Shown here: one piece after another, positions 7,112 to 15,743 of the stretch
How the letters are laid out: every line of letters begins with the position of its first letter
How positions within the stretch are numbered: the stretch's first letter is position 1
Assembly (NCBI GenBank): GCA_023429375.1
Contig: JAEYVY010000007.1
Span: 620,001-684,000 of the forward strand
Reading direction: 5' to 3'
Source: Bacteroidota bacterium
Lineage (GTDB): Bacteria; Bacteroidota; Bacteroidia; Bacteroidales; Tannerellaceae
Length of the DNA stretch: 64,000 nt
Translations under genes and position numbers: made by a program
The notes under the pieces: generated by a model
Told to the model about the DNA's origin: nothing
What the model saw: only the letters and a program-made list of their open reading frames with translations
Databases searched by the model: none

Positions 7112-9547
7112 ATGAAGGTATTGAAATTCGGCGGAACATCCGTAGGTTCCGTGGAGAGTATATTAAATGTAAAAAAAATTGTAGAGGCAATTGATGAGCC
7201 TGTTATAGTAGTCGTTTCTGCTTTAGGTGGAATAACAGACAAGCTGTTGGCTACGTCAGAAATGGCATCGAAAGGTAATATAAGCTATGAAAGTTCTTTT
7301 TCAGAAATCATATCCCGCCATCTTAATGTAATCGAAGGCTTAATTCCTGAAGGGGAATTGCGCACCGAAACGCTGAGAAAAGCAATGGTCTTGTTGGATG
7401 AGCTTGAGAATATTTTCAGAGGAATTTATTTAATCCAAGACTTATCCAGAAAAACTTCTGATACCATCGTTAGCTATGGTGAACGTCTTTCGTCCATGAT
7501 TGTGGCGAATGTAATTAAAGATGCTCAACTATTTGATTCTCGTAAGTTTATAAAGACTGAGCAGCAGTTTAATAAGCATATTGTTGACTTTGAACTGACG
7601 AATAAATTAATCCTCGAAACGTTTACCCCGCTGCCTAAGGTATCGTTGGTGCCCGGTTTTATTTCTTCAAGTAAAGAGAACGGTGAGGTAACCAATCTTG
7701 GTCGTGGCGGGTCTGATTATACGGCTTCTATCCTAGCAACTGCTTTGGATGCGTCGGTCCTGGAAATCTGGACCGATGTGGATGGCTTTATGACAGCTGA
7801 TCCTCGTGTAATCAATTCGGCCTATGTGATTGAACGACTAAGCTTTACCGAGGCAATGGAGTTGTGTAACTTTGGTGCGAAAGTTATCTATCCGCCAACG
7901 ATCTATCCGGTATACCATAAGAATATTCCTATTCGCATATTAAATACGTTTAATCCGGATGCTCCGGGTACGTATATTTCCAAGGAGCGTGTACCTGAAG
8001 AAGGGAAAGCCATTATTAAAGGTATTTCATCGATTAATGACACCTGCTTGATTACGGTTCAAGGTTTAGGGATGGTTGGAGTAATCGGTGTCAACTATCG
8101 AATCTTTAAGACTCTTGCTAAGAATGGTGTGAGCGTATTTATGGTGTCTCAGGCCAGTTCGGAAAACAATACCACGTTTGCTGTTCGTAATGCGGATGCA
8201 GATGTTGCTGTTCGGGTGTTGAATGAAGAGTTTGCTCTTGAACGTTCGCAAGGTGAAATCAATGATATCATAGCCGAACGCGACTTGGCTACGGTGGCTA
8301 TCGTAGGTGAGAATATGAAGCGTACTCCGGGTATTGCCGGTAAACTATTCGGTACGCTTGGTCGTGCGGGTATCAGCGTAATTGCTTGTGCCCAAGGCGC
8401 TTCAGAAACCAATATTTCATTCGTAATCAAGTTGAAATATTTGCGTAAAGCGATTAACTCAATCCATGATTCTTTTTTCCTGTCGGAATACAAGGTGCTC
8501 AACTTGTTTGTTGCCGGTATAGGATCTGTAGGAGGAAAGCTGCTGGAACAGATTCGCTCACAGCAACCGAAGCTAATCAAGAACGGACTAAATATACGTG
8601 TGGTCGGTATTGCACGAAGTAACCGTGCTATATTCAAGCGTGAGGGACTGAATCTGGAAACCTATAAAGAAGATTTGGAACAAAACGGTCAGCCGAGTTC
8701 TCCTTCCTTGCTCTGTGAGGAAATCTTGAATATGAATATTTTTAATTCCGTGTTTGTGGACTGTACGGCCGATGAGAATGTGGCAGCACTTTATGAAACT
8801 TTGCTGAATAATAACGTATCGGTAGTGGCTGCCAATAAGATAGCCGCCTCTTCTCCCTACGAGAATTATATCAAACTCAAAGAAACAGCTCGTAAGAGAG
8901 ATGTGAAATTCTTGTTTGAAACCAATGTGGGAGCTGGACTCCCAATAATAAATACGATGAACGATTTGATAAACAGCGGCGACCATATTCTTAAACTGGA
9001 AGCTGTTTTGTCCGGATCGTTAAACTATATCTTTAACACGTTAAGTGCAGAAATTCCATTGAGCCGGGCTATCCTAATGGCTAAAGAAGCACATTATGCA
9101 GAACCGGACCCACGTATCGACTTGAGTGGTAAAGATGTTGTACGCAAACTGGTTATCCTAGCCCGCGAAGCCGGGTATAAAGTGAACCAGGAAGATGTGA
9201 AGCGTGTTCTATTTATACCAGAAAGCTACTTCGAAGGCAGTATTGATGACTTTTGGAGAAAAATTAAAGAGCTTGATGATGATTTTGAGCAAAGGCGTCA
9301 GAAGTTGGAAGCCGAGAACAAGCATTTCCGCTTTGTAGCCAAAATGGAAAACGGAATCTGCGAGGTTGGATTACAAGAGGTAGGCGCTCAGCATCCATTC
9401 TATGAATTGGCGGGAAGTAATAATATCATTATGATTTCTACCGAAAGATATCATGAATACCCAATGATTATTAAGGGATATGGGGCTGGAGACGATGTGA
9501 CGGCAGCAGGTGTGTTTGCCGATATCATATCGATAGCGAATATATAG
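7112..9547 (+). CDS. thrA: Bifunctional aspartokinase / homoserine dehydrogenase I
   Basis: 811 residues. The N-terminal aspartokinase starts MKVLKFGGTSVGSVESI and contains LGRGGSDYTA and EIWTDVDGFMTADPR; two ACT regulatory domains lie at about 310-450 (including SSENNTTFAVR and GASETNISFVI). The homoserine dehydrogenase half starts near residue 465 with an NAD(P)-binding stretch VAGIGSVGGKLLEQI, with SGSLNYIFN as the catalytic-domain signature. It catalyses the first and third steps from aspartate to threonine and methionine. Length matches E. coli ThrA (820). First gene of a three-gene operon (24 bases to apgM). The ACT domains suggest feedback control, by threonine by family analogy. Confidence 0.97.
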   Translation: MKVLKFGGTSVGSVESILNVKKIVEAIDEPVIVVVSALGGITDKLLATSEMASKGNISYESSFSEIISRHLNVIEGLIPEGELRTETLRKAMVLLDELENIFRGIYLIQDLSRKTSDTIVSYGERLSSMIVANVIKDAQLFDSRKFIKTEQQFNKHIVDFELTNKLILETFTPLPKVSLVPGFISSSKENGEVTNLGRGGSDYTASILATALDASVLEIWTDVDGFMTADPRVINSAYVIERLSFTEAMELCNFGAKVIYPPTIYPVYHKNIPIRILNTFNPDAPGTYISKERVPEEGKAIIKGISSINDTCLITVQGLGMVGVIGVNYRIFKTLAKNGVSVFMVSQASSENNTTFAVRNADADVAVRVLNEEFALERSQGEINDIIAERDLATVAIVGENMKRTPGIAGKLFGTLGRAGISVIACAQGASETNISFVIKLKYLRKAINSIHDSFFLSEYKVLNLFVAGIGSVGGKLLEQIRSQQPKLIKNGLNIRVVGIARSNRAIFKREGLNLETYKEDLEQNGQPSSPSLLCEEILNMNIFNSVFVDCTADENVAALYETLLNNNVSVVAANKIAASSPYENYIKLKETARKRDVKFLFETNVGAGLPIINTMNDLINSGDHILKLEAVLSGSLNYIFNTLSAEIPLSRAILMAKEAHYAEPDPRIDLSGKDVVRKLVILAREAGYKVNQEDVKRVLFIPESYFEGSIDDFWRKIKELDDDFEQRRQKLEAENKHFRFVAKMENGICEVGLQEVGAQHPFYELAGSNNIIMISTERYHEYPMIIKGYGAGDDVTAAGVFADIISIANI

Positions 9548-9570
9548 TTAAATAAATAAGGTCGAAGAGG

Positions 9571-10776
9571 ATGAAACATATTATTATTCTAGGAGACGGA
9601 ATGGCCGATGAGCCTATCAATTCTTTGGGCGGAAAGACACCTTTGCAATTTGCGGCGACTCCTTATATGGACAAGCTGGCAAAATTGGGCGTTTCCGGTA
9701 TGTTGAAAACTGTGCCAGATGGATTCCATCCGGGAAGCGAAGTAGCCAATCTTGCAGTTTTAGGCTATGACCTGCCAACGGTCTATGAAGGACGTGGTGT
9801 GTTAGAGGCGGCAAGTATTGGTGTTGATTTGAAACCCGGAGAGATTGCCATGCGATGCAATTTGATTTGCACCGAAGGCGATATCTTGAAAAACCATTCT
9901 GCAGGACATATTTCTACAGAAGAATCTGATGAATTAATCCGTTTTCTGAATAATAAATTAGGATCTGATACCATCCGTTTCTATACAGGGGTATCATATC
10001 GTCATCTGCTTGTAGTAAAAGGAGGGAATAAACATTTGGATTGTACACCTCCCCACGACGTTCCTCTGAAGCCTTTTCATCCATTAATGATTAAGCCTGA
10101 GGCTCCTGAAGCAAAGGAAACAGCCGATTTATTAAACGACCTGATTCTTAGGTCACAAGAACTATTGAAAGATCACCCGGTCAACTTAAAACGTATAGCA
10201 CTAGGCAAAGATCCGGCCAATAGCATCTGGCCTTGGTCGCCGGGTAATCGTCCGGCCATGCAGACCATGCAAGAACTGTATGGTTTCAAGAAGGGGGCGG
10301 TAATCTCTGCTGTCGATCTGATAAGAGGGATTGGTGTTTATGCCGGCCTCGAGGTCATTAATGTAGAAGGAGCAACAGGTCTTTACGATACGAACTACGA
10401 AGGTAAGGCTAATGCCGCACTCGAAGCTTTGAAAACAAATGACTTTGTTTACTTGCATATCGAAGCGAGTGATGAGGCCGGCCATGAAGGAGATGTGGAT
10501 CTCAAAATCCGGACGATAGAAGATTTGGATAGCCGGGTATTGAAGATTGTTTACGAAAAGCTGCAGACATGGAGTGAGCCGGTAGCCATAGCTTTATTGC
10601 CCGACCATCCTACGCCATGTGCCATTCGGACGCATACCAATGCGCCTATCCCGTTTGTGATTTACAAGCCGGGGCAGATGCCGGACGCGGTAACCCGTTA
10701 CGATGAGTTTGCAGCAAAAGCAGGTAAGTATGGGGTGTTGGAAAAAGATCAGTTTATTCGTGAATTCCTAAGATAA
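9571..10776 (+). CDS. ApgM-family phosphoglycerate mutase-like protein, probable homoserine kinase
   Basis: 401 residues. The start MKHIIILGDGMADEPINSLG and the blocks FHPGSEVANLAVLGYD, YEGRGVLEAASIGV and HIEASDEAGHEGD carry the metal-binding pattern of alkaline-phosphatase-superfamily mutases of the archaeal ApgM type (COG3635). It lies between thrA and thrC, the position held elsewhere by thrB, and no GHMP-type ThrB is present here. This family has been proposed as a non-orthologous homoserine kinase in such operons. Operon position favours homoserine phosphorylation over glycolytic mutase activity, but residues alone do not settle it. Confidence 0.85.
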   Translation: MKHIIILGDGMADEPINSLGGKTPLQFAATPYMDKLAKLGVSGMLKTVPDGFHPGSEVANLAVLGYDLPTVYEGRGVLEAASIGVDLKPGEIAMRCNLICTEGDILKNHSAGHISTEESDELIRFLNNKLGSDTIRFYTGVSYRHLLVVKGGNKHLDCTPPHDVPLKPFHPLMIKPEAPEAKETADLLNDLILRSQELLKDHPVNLKRIALGKDPANSIWPWSPGNRPAMQTMQELYGFKKGAVISAVDLIRGIGVYAGLEVINVEGATGLYDTNYEGKANAALEALKTNDFVYLHIEASDEAGHEGDVDLKIRTIEDLDSRVLKIVYEKLQTWSEPVAIALLPDHPTPCAIRTHTNAPIPFVIYKPGQMPDAVTRYDEFAAKAGKYGVLEKDQFIREFLR

Positions 10777-10786
10777 GATCAAGGTT

Positions 10787-12100
10787 ATGAAATATTATAG
10801 TACAAACGGACAGGTCGCTCCGGTTTCATTAGAAGAAGCTGTAGTCAAAGGGCTTGCCGGAGATAAGGGCTTGTTCATGCCTGAGAAGATTGAGGTATTG
10901 GATCAATCGGTGATTAGAAGTCTGAAAGAAATGTCTTTTCATGAGATTGCCTGTGTAGTGGCACGTGCTTTCTTTGGTGAAGATGTGGATGCAGAAACGT
11001 TAGACAGCCTGGTTAAAGACACGCTGTCATTTGATACACCGGTAGTTCAGGTTGCCGAAAATATTTATAGCCTTGAACTGTTTCATGGTCCTACGCTTGC
11101 ATTCAAAGATGTAGGTGGGCGCTTTATGGCCAGACTATTAGGGTATTTCATCCAAAAACAGGGTGTAAAGGAGGTCAATGTGCTTGTAGCTACTTCGGGA
11201 GATACCGGAAGTGCTGTGGCAAACGGCTTCTTGGGCGTTCCCGGAATACATGTTTACGTGCTCTATCCGAAAGGCAAAGTCAGTTCTATTCAGGAATGTC
11301 AATTTACGACGCTTGGTCAGAATATCACTGCACTGGAGATAGACGGAACGTTCGATGACTGTCAGGCCCTGGTTAAAAATGCCTTTATGGATAAGGAATT
11401 GAACGAGCATATGGTATTGACCTCTGCCAATTCAATAAACGTAGCCCGATTCCTTCCGCAATCCTTTTATTACTTCAATGCTTACGCACAGCTTGACCGG
11501 ATAGGCAAAGCCGATGAGTTGGTTGTAAGTGTCCCCAGCGGAAACTTCGGCAATATTACGGCCGGACTGTTTGCTGCCCACATGGGATTGCCTATCAAAC
11601 GATTTGTTGCTGCTAATAACCGCAACGATGTGTTTTTGGAATACCTTACTACAGGGCAATACTCGCCCCGAGCATCTGTATCTACTATTGCCAATGCGAT
11701 GGACGTAGGCGATCCAAGCAATTTTGCACGTATTCTTGATTTGTATAAGAAACAAGGAGATGTGCATCAAGCCATCTGTGCACAAATAAGCGGTTGTCGT
11801 TATACAGACGAAGATATAGCAAAAACAATGCAGATTGTTTATCGCGATTACAAGTATGTGCTTGATCCGCATGGTGCATGTGGTTATCAAGGATTACTTG
11901 ATAGTCCGCTTTCAGCATCCGAAACTGGCGTATTTCTTGAAACGGCCCATCCCGCAAAGTTCAAAGAAACGGTAGACAAGATACTTGGAACGGATATTGA
12001 AATTCCGCAGAAGTTGCAGGCATTTATGAAGGGGACTAAACAAAGTGTTGAACTGAGCCATGCGTTTGATGAGTTTAAGTCTTTCCTCATGAACCGATAA
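10787..12100 (+). CDS. thrC: Threonine synthase
   Basis: 437 residues. It opens MKYYSTNGQVAPVSLEEAV, with the family motif GLFMPE, the PLP-lysine motif HGPTLAFKDVGGRF and the phosphate-binding TSGDTGSAVANGF. It converts O-phosphohomoserine to threonine with pyridoxal phosphate, the last step of the pathway. It starts 10 bases after apgM and is followed by a strong terminator, so thrA-apgM-thrC is one transcription unit. Confidence 0.96.
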   Translation: MKYYSTNGQVAPVSLEEAVVKGLAGDKGLFMPEKIEVLDQSVIRSLKEMSFHEIACVVARAFFGEDVDAETLDSLVKDTLSFDTPVVQVAENIYSLELFHGPTLAFKDVGGRFMARLLGYFIQKQGVKEVNVLVATSGDTGSAVANGFLGVPGIHVYVLYPKGKVSSIQECQFTTLGQNITALEIDGTFDDCQALVKNAFMDKELNEHMVLTSANSINVARFLPQSFYYFNAYAQLDRIGKADELVVSVPSGNFGNITAGLFAAHMGLPIKRFVAANNRNDVFLEYLTTGQYSPRASVSTIANAMDVGDPSNFARILDLYKKQGDVHQAICAQISGCRYTDEDIAKTMQIVYRDYKYVLDPHGACGYQGLLDSPLSASETGVFLETAHPAKFKETVDKILGTDIEIPQKLQAFMKGTKQSVELSHAFDEFKSFLMNR

Positions 12101-12116
12101 ACATAAGATAGATAAG

Positions 12117-12152
12117 AAAAGGGTGATACGCCAGTCAGTGTATCACCCTTTT
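12117..12152. terminator. Bidirectional terminator between thrC and the DUF695 gene
   Basis: AAAAGGGTGATAC pairs perfectly with GTATCACCCTTTT across a 10-base loop; both flanks are A/T-rich. It serves the convergent thrC (plus) and DUF695 (minus) genes. Confidence 0.88.
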
Positions 12153-12171
12153 CTTTATCCGTTATTCAAAC

Positions 12172-12609
12172 TTAATCCTGTCTCCAGGCTTTCATTTCGT
12201 ACATGTCGAGATATTCCTCCCAATTCTCATCGCGCTCTGTATAAATAGTGATGGGGAGAGTTTCGAATGGAGCTAGTGCCTCATTTAAGCGTTCACCGAA
12301 TACATGTACGGCGCGGGTATAAAATACCCATATTTTTTCGCCTCCGCCCGTGTAAACCGCAGTCATGATGGCCAGCTTGTCCTTCTCCATTATCTTTTGG
12401 AGGGCAATCTCAACATTCTCCATTAGTTCGCCAACCGCATCTGATGGCATACCTTTCTGATCCGGTTCGTATTTCCAGGTGATTTCGATCCTGTCTTTCA
12501 GTTTTCCTGAAGAGGCAAACTCCGACAGTTCGTCGCGTCCCAAAATAGTCACTAATGCGCCTTCTTCGTTTTCCGACAGGGCGGTAAACCATTCGTTACT
12601 TAGTCTCAT
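12172..12609 (-). CDS. DUF695 domain protein
   Basis: 145 residues, MRLSNEWFTALSENEEGALV, with a C-terminal TIYTERDENWEEYLDMYE segment typical of DUF695. It is acidic and lacks a signal peptide or membrane segment, so it is probably cytoplasmic. Function is unknown for the family. A -7 box TACTTTTG lies upstream on the minus strand (12651-12644), so it likely has its own promoter behind the BASS transporter gene. Confidence 0.75.
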   Translation of the reverse strand: MRLSNEWFTALSENEEGALVTILGRDELSEFASSGKLKDRIEITWKYEPDQKGMPSDAVGELMENVEIALQKIMEKDKLAIMTAVYTGGGEKIWVFYTRAVHVFGERLNEALAPFETLPITIYTERDENWEEYLDMYEMKAWRQD

Positions 12610-12655
12610 GTTGATCTGTATCTGTTTTAGTCTTTCTACTTTTCAAAAGTAGTAA

Positions 12656-13555
12656 TTATTTTACGTTGATTTGTTTTTTCCTTAACCACAGCTGGTAAGA
12701 GTTAATCGTATTTTGCCACAATACATAGGCAGCAGGTGCCACTGATGAAATCGGATTTAGATATACCTGAGCCATCCAAATGGCAAGAATCGTATTTTTT
12801 TGCCCTAACCCTTGACCTGAAGATACCGGGTCGTTATACTTCCTGCCTATTTTCCGACCGAGTAAGAACTGACCGCAACAGATTAATAAAGCAACAGTAG
12901 CACATCCAATCTCCACAAAATAGTCCGCATTTTCCTGTTCGATCAGGAACTTAACCGTACGGCCGGTAACGATTGCCAAAGCTACGGCCCATAGGTAGAA
13001 TGAAAGTTGATGAATTTTTATAATCCGGGCATGCAGGCGGGGAAAAACATATCGGATAATCCAAGCAGCAACAAGTGGTAGCAAGAGGATAGGGCCTACC
13101 TGACTGCAGATGTAGAAGACGGAATCAATAAAATTCATTTCATCGTATAGCCCCAATAAAGGAAATAATACGGGGACTGTCAGAGCAACGGCTATATTAC
13201 AGAAAAGCAAGTAACTGGTCAAAAAGGCAATGCTGCCTCCCAACATACCGGTAATTACGGCAGCTGACGTTGCTGTGGGAGCCAAAACACAGATTAATGC
13301 TCCTTGGGCAATAACCGGATGAACCCAATAGAAGAGTCCGAATGCTAATAAGGCACCTCCAATTTGAATCAATAGAAGTTTTGCGTGAGCCGGATGAAAC
13401 CGGATTTCACGAGGGGATAGCTTACAGAAGGTAAGCAAGAGCATAGAAAAGATGAGGTAGGGGGTAAGGATAGCCAGTTGACCACTGATTGGATACGTCA
13501 GGGCACCCGTAATCATGGCAAGTGGCAACATCCAGTCTTTGATAAATTTAAGCAC
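12656..13555 (-). CDS. BASS-family (bile acid:sodium symporter-like) transporter
   Basis: About 299 residues from a GTG at 13555. An in-frame TTG at 13591 abuts the stem of the upstream terminator and is less likely; an ATG at 13531 is also possible. The protein is almost entirely hydrophobic with about nine or ten membrane segments. The central stretch ALICVLAPTATSAAVITGML matches the conserved small-residue region of the SBF/BASS and arsenite-permease-like fold. It is an inner-membrane transporter; family members move organic anions with sodium, but the substrate cannot be read from sequence. The neighbouring genes give no pathway link. Confidence 0.78.
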   Translation of the reverse strand: MLKFIKDWMLPLAMITGALTYPISGQLAILTPYLIFSMLLLTFCKLSPREIRFHPAHAKLLLIQIGGALLAFGLFYWVHPVIAQGALICVLAPTATSAAVITGMLGGSIAFLTSYLLFCNIAVALTVPVLFPLLGLYDEMNFIDSVFYICSQVGPILLLPLVAAWIIRYVFPRLHARIIKIHQLSFYLWAVALAIVTGRTVKFLIEQENADYFVEIGCATVALLICCGQFLLGRKIGRKYNDPVSSGQGLGQKNTILAIWMAQVYLNPISSVAPAAYVLWQNTINSYQLWLRKKQINVK

Positions 13556-13591
13556 TTGTAAATCTATTATGGAAAATGAGCTTAAAAGCAA

Positions 13592-13630
13592 GGAGTTAGA
13601 TGTTAGTGATTTTTTCTAACGTCTAACTCC
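13592..13630 (-). terminator. Terminator of the NagB-like/LmbE-like gene
   Basis: GGAGTTAGATGTTAG (13592-13606) pairs with CTAACGTCTAACTCC (13616-13630), one G-U pair, loop of 9 bases. It lies about 50 bases past the minus-strand stop at 13681. Confidence 0.85.
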
Positions 13631-13680
13631 CACTTTTTTATTTATTTACCCCACGATGTTAGTCACCGTAGGGATTTGGT

Positions 13681-15672
13681 TTAGCGCAAAGGTATGTATT
13701 GCACGAATGCTTCCATTGCTTCATAAGAAGCAAGACCCAAGTCTCTGTAAAGAGAAGCAGTAGCACGGTTACGGTCTTCTGCACGTTGCCAGAACAAACG
13801 TTCATCGTCTCCAAGGAACGGAGCGCTTTCTGCTTGTGACTGGTGTTTCAGAATAGCAATACGTTTCAAACGCAATTCTTCAGGACTGATAGGAACAGCC
13901 ATTTCAATATGATCCATTTCCCATTCTGCCCAAGCTCCGCGATACATCCAGATACGACATTCTTGCATCCACTCATCATCTTTCATTTCGTCAACAGCAG
14001 CCAAGATTGCATCCAAGCAAACTTTGTGTGTTCCGTGTGGGTCGGCAAGGTCGCCGGCAACGAAGACTTGATGAGGTTTTACTTTTTCAAGCAATGCTTT
14101 GATGATTTCCACATCTTTTTCGCTGATATCGTTTTTCTTAACCATACCTGTTTCATAGAATGGCAGGTCAAGGAAGTGGATATGATCGTCTTGCGTAATA
14201 CCGCAATGGATAGCACCTGCACGTGCTTCTTCACGACGGATGGTACCTTTCATGAACAACACATCTTTGTGTTCAGGAACGCCTTCAACCTTTTCGTTAC
14301 GTAGGTAGTGTAGGATTTCTTCCGCTTTTGCAGCCACAGGATTTTCTCCCGGAGCATATTTCTGACATACGTCACGCAGGTATTCGCAGTAACGGATTAC
14401 TTCATCGTCAGCCACAGCAATATTGCCGGAAGTTTGGTAAGCAACATGTACATCGTGATGTTGATCACACAAACGGCGGAATGTTCCTCCCATTGAGATC
14501 ACATCGTCGTCCGGGTGCGGACTAAAGATGATGACACGTTTAGGATATGGATTAGCACGTTCCGGACGATTTGAATCATCCGCATTTGGCTTTCCACCTG
14601 GCCATCCGGTGATGGTGTGTTGAATATCGTTGAATATTTTTATGTTTACATTATAAGCAGAACCGTATAGTGCCAATAGTTCTCCAAGGCCATGTTCGCT
14701 ATAATCTTTGTTCGTCAACTTAAGGATTGGCTTACCGGTCAATTGGCAAAGCCATACGATGGCACGACGAATCAACTTATTGTCCCATTCGCAGTTTGTA
14801 ACTAACCATGGAGTGTTGATGCGAGTCAGTTGAGAAGCGGCAGACAAGTCGATAACTGCATGTACTTTTTGAACAACAGTCTGTAAGAAACTTGCAGGGA
14901 ATGCATCGCTAACCTTTCCTTCAATAGTTTGTTGGATCAGTTTTGATTTGTTTTCTCCCCATGCCATCAAAACAATTTTCTTGGCAGCAAGTATAGTTGA
15001 CATACCCATGGTGATGACACCTGCAGGTACATTTTCGATAGACTTGAATGTTCTGGCAGCTTCTTTGCGGGCGTCATTGTCTAGCAGTACTAAGCGCGTG
15101 CGAAGTGCCGGAGTAGAGCCGGGTGAGTTGAATCCGATATTACCGGCATGACCAACACCCAATAAAATATAATCGATACCACCTGCAGCGGTAATCTGTT
15201 CTTCGTATTGATTGCAGAATTCAAAGGTTGCATCCTTAGACATGAATCCGTCAGGAGTATAGATGTTTGCCGGATCGATATCGATATGATCCAACAAGGC
15301 ATCTTTCAAGAATGCGATATTGCTGTTCGCTTCGGATGCCAACGGATAGAACTCATATATGTTGAACACAATGACATTCTTAAAACTAAGGTTTTCTTCT
15401 TTGTGCAGTCTGATCAATTCCTTGAAAACGCTTTGTGGTGAACGTCCTCCGGGTAGTGCTAATACAAATTTTTCTCCTGCTTCTTGTTTTTTGCGAATTT
15501 CTTTCGCAATCTCTTTGGCGATAGTTACTGATCCCTCATCGGCCGATTCATAAATTGATGTCGGGATTTTTTCAAAACGCGTAAGAACGGAAAAATCATA
15601 TGCATTTTCCGGTCTGTAATACCTTGTAGGTATACGCGTTAAAGAAATTTGTGAACTCAGATTTGTCTTCAT
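13681..15672 (-). CDS. NagB-like (catalytically degenerate) / LmbE-like deacetylase fusion
   Basis: 663 residues. Residues about 30-290 follow the glucosamine-6-phosphate deaminase fold: LALPGGRSPQSVFKEL (71-86), VIVFNIYEFYPL and GVGHAGNIGFNSPGS (172-186). The four E. coli NagB catalytic residues are replaced: D72 by Y106, D141 by A176, H143 by N178, E148 by S183. Residues about 375-600 are a PIG-L/LmbE-type domain with SPHPDDDVISMGG (zinc-binding H-P-D-D block) and a distal DPHGTHKVC. True NagB has about 265 residues and no such extension. Homologues with this architecture exist in Bacteroides and are often labelled nagB. A sugar deacetylase with a sugar-phosphate-sensing or structural N-domain is an inference. 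A -7 box TATATTTG lies upstream (15716-15709, minus strand). Confidence 0.88.
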   Translation of the reverse strand: MKTNLSSQISLTRIPTRYYRPENAYDFSVLTRFEKIPTSIYESADEGSVTIAKEIAKEIRKKQEAGEKFVLALPGGRSPQSVFKELIRLHKEENLSFKNVIVFNIYEFYPLASEANSNIAFLKDALLDHIDIDPANIYTPDGFMSKDATFEFCNQYEEQITAAGGIDYILLGVGHAGNIGFNSPGSTPALRTRLVLLDNDARKEAARTFKSIENVPAGVITMGMSTILAAKKIVLMAWGENKSKLIQQTIEGKVSDAFPASFLQTVVQKVHAVIDLSAASQLTRINTPWLVTNCEWDNKLIRRAIVWLCQLTGKPILKLTNKDYSEHGLGELLALYGSAYNVNIKIFNDIQHTITGWPGGKPNADDSNRPERANPYPKRVIIFSPHPDDDVISMGGTFRRLCDQHHDVHVAYQTSGNIAVADDEVIRYCEYLRDVCQKYAPGENPVAAKAEEILHYLRNEKVEGVPEHKDVLFMKGTIRREEARAGAIHCGITQDDHIHFLDLPFYETGMVKKNDISEKDVEIIKALLEKVKPHQVFVAGDLADPHGTHKVCLDAILAAVDEMKDDEWMQECRIWMYRGAWAEWEMDHIEMAVPISPEELRLKRIAILKHQSQAESAPFLGDDERLFWQRAEDRNRATASLYRDLGLASYEAMEAFVQYIPLR

Positions 15673-15743
15673 TATTACTAATGTTTATAAAATTATAGGA
15701 CCGAATTGCAAATATAACGATTTCTATCGTATGAAAGTTCACG

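Noticed and set aside
13681..15672. Annotation as functional glucosamine-6-phosphate deaminase (nagB)
   Set aside because: The four catalytic positions are not conserved and a second, LmbE-like domain is present.
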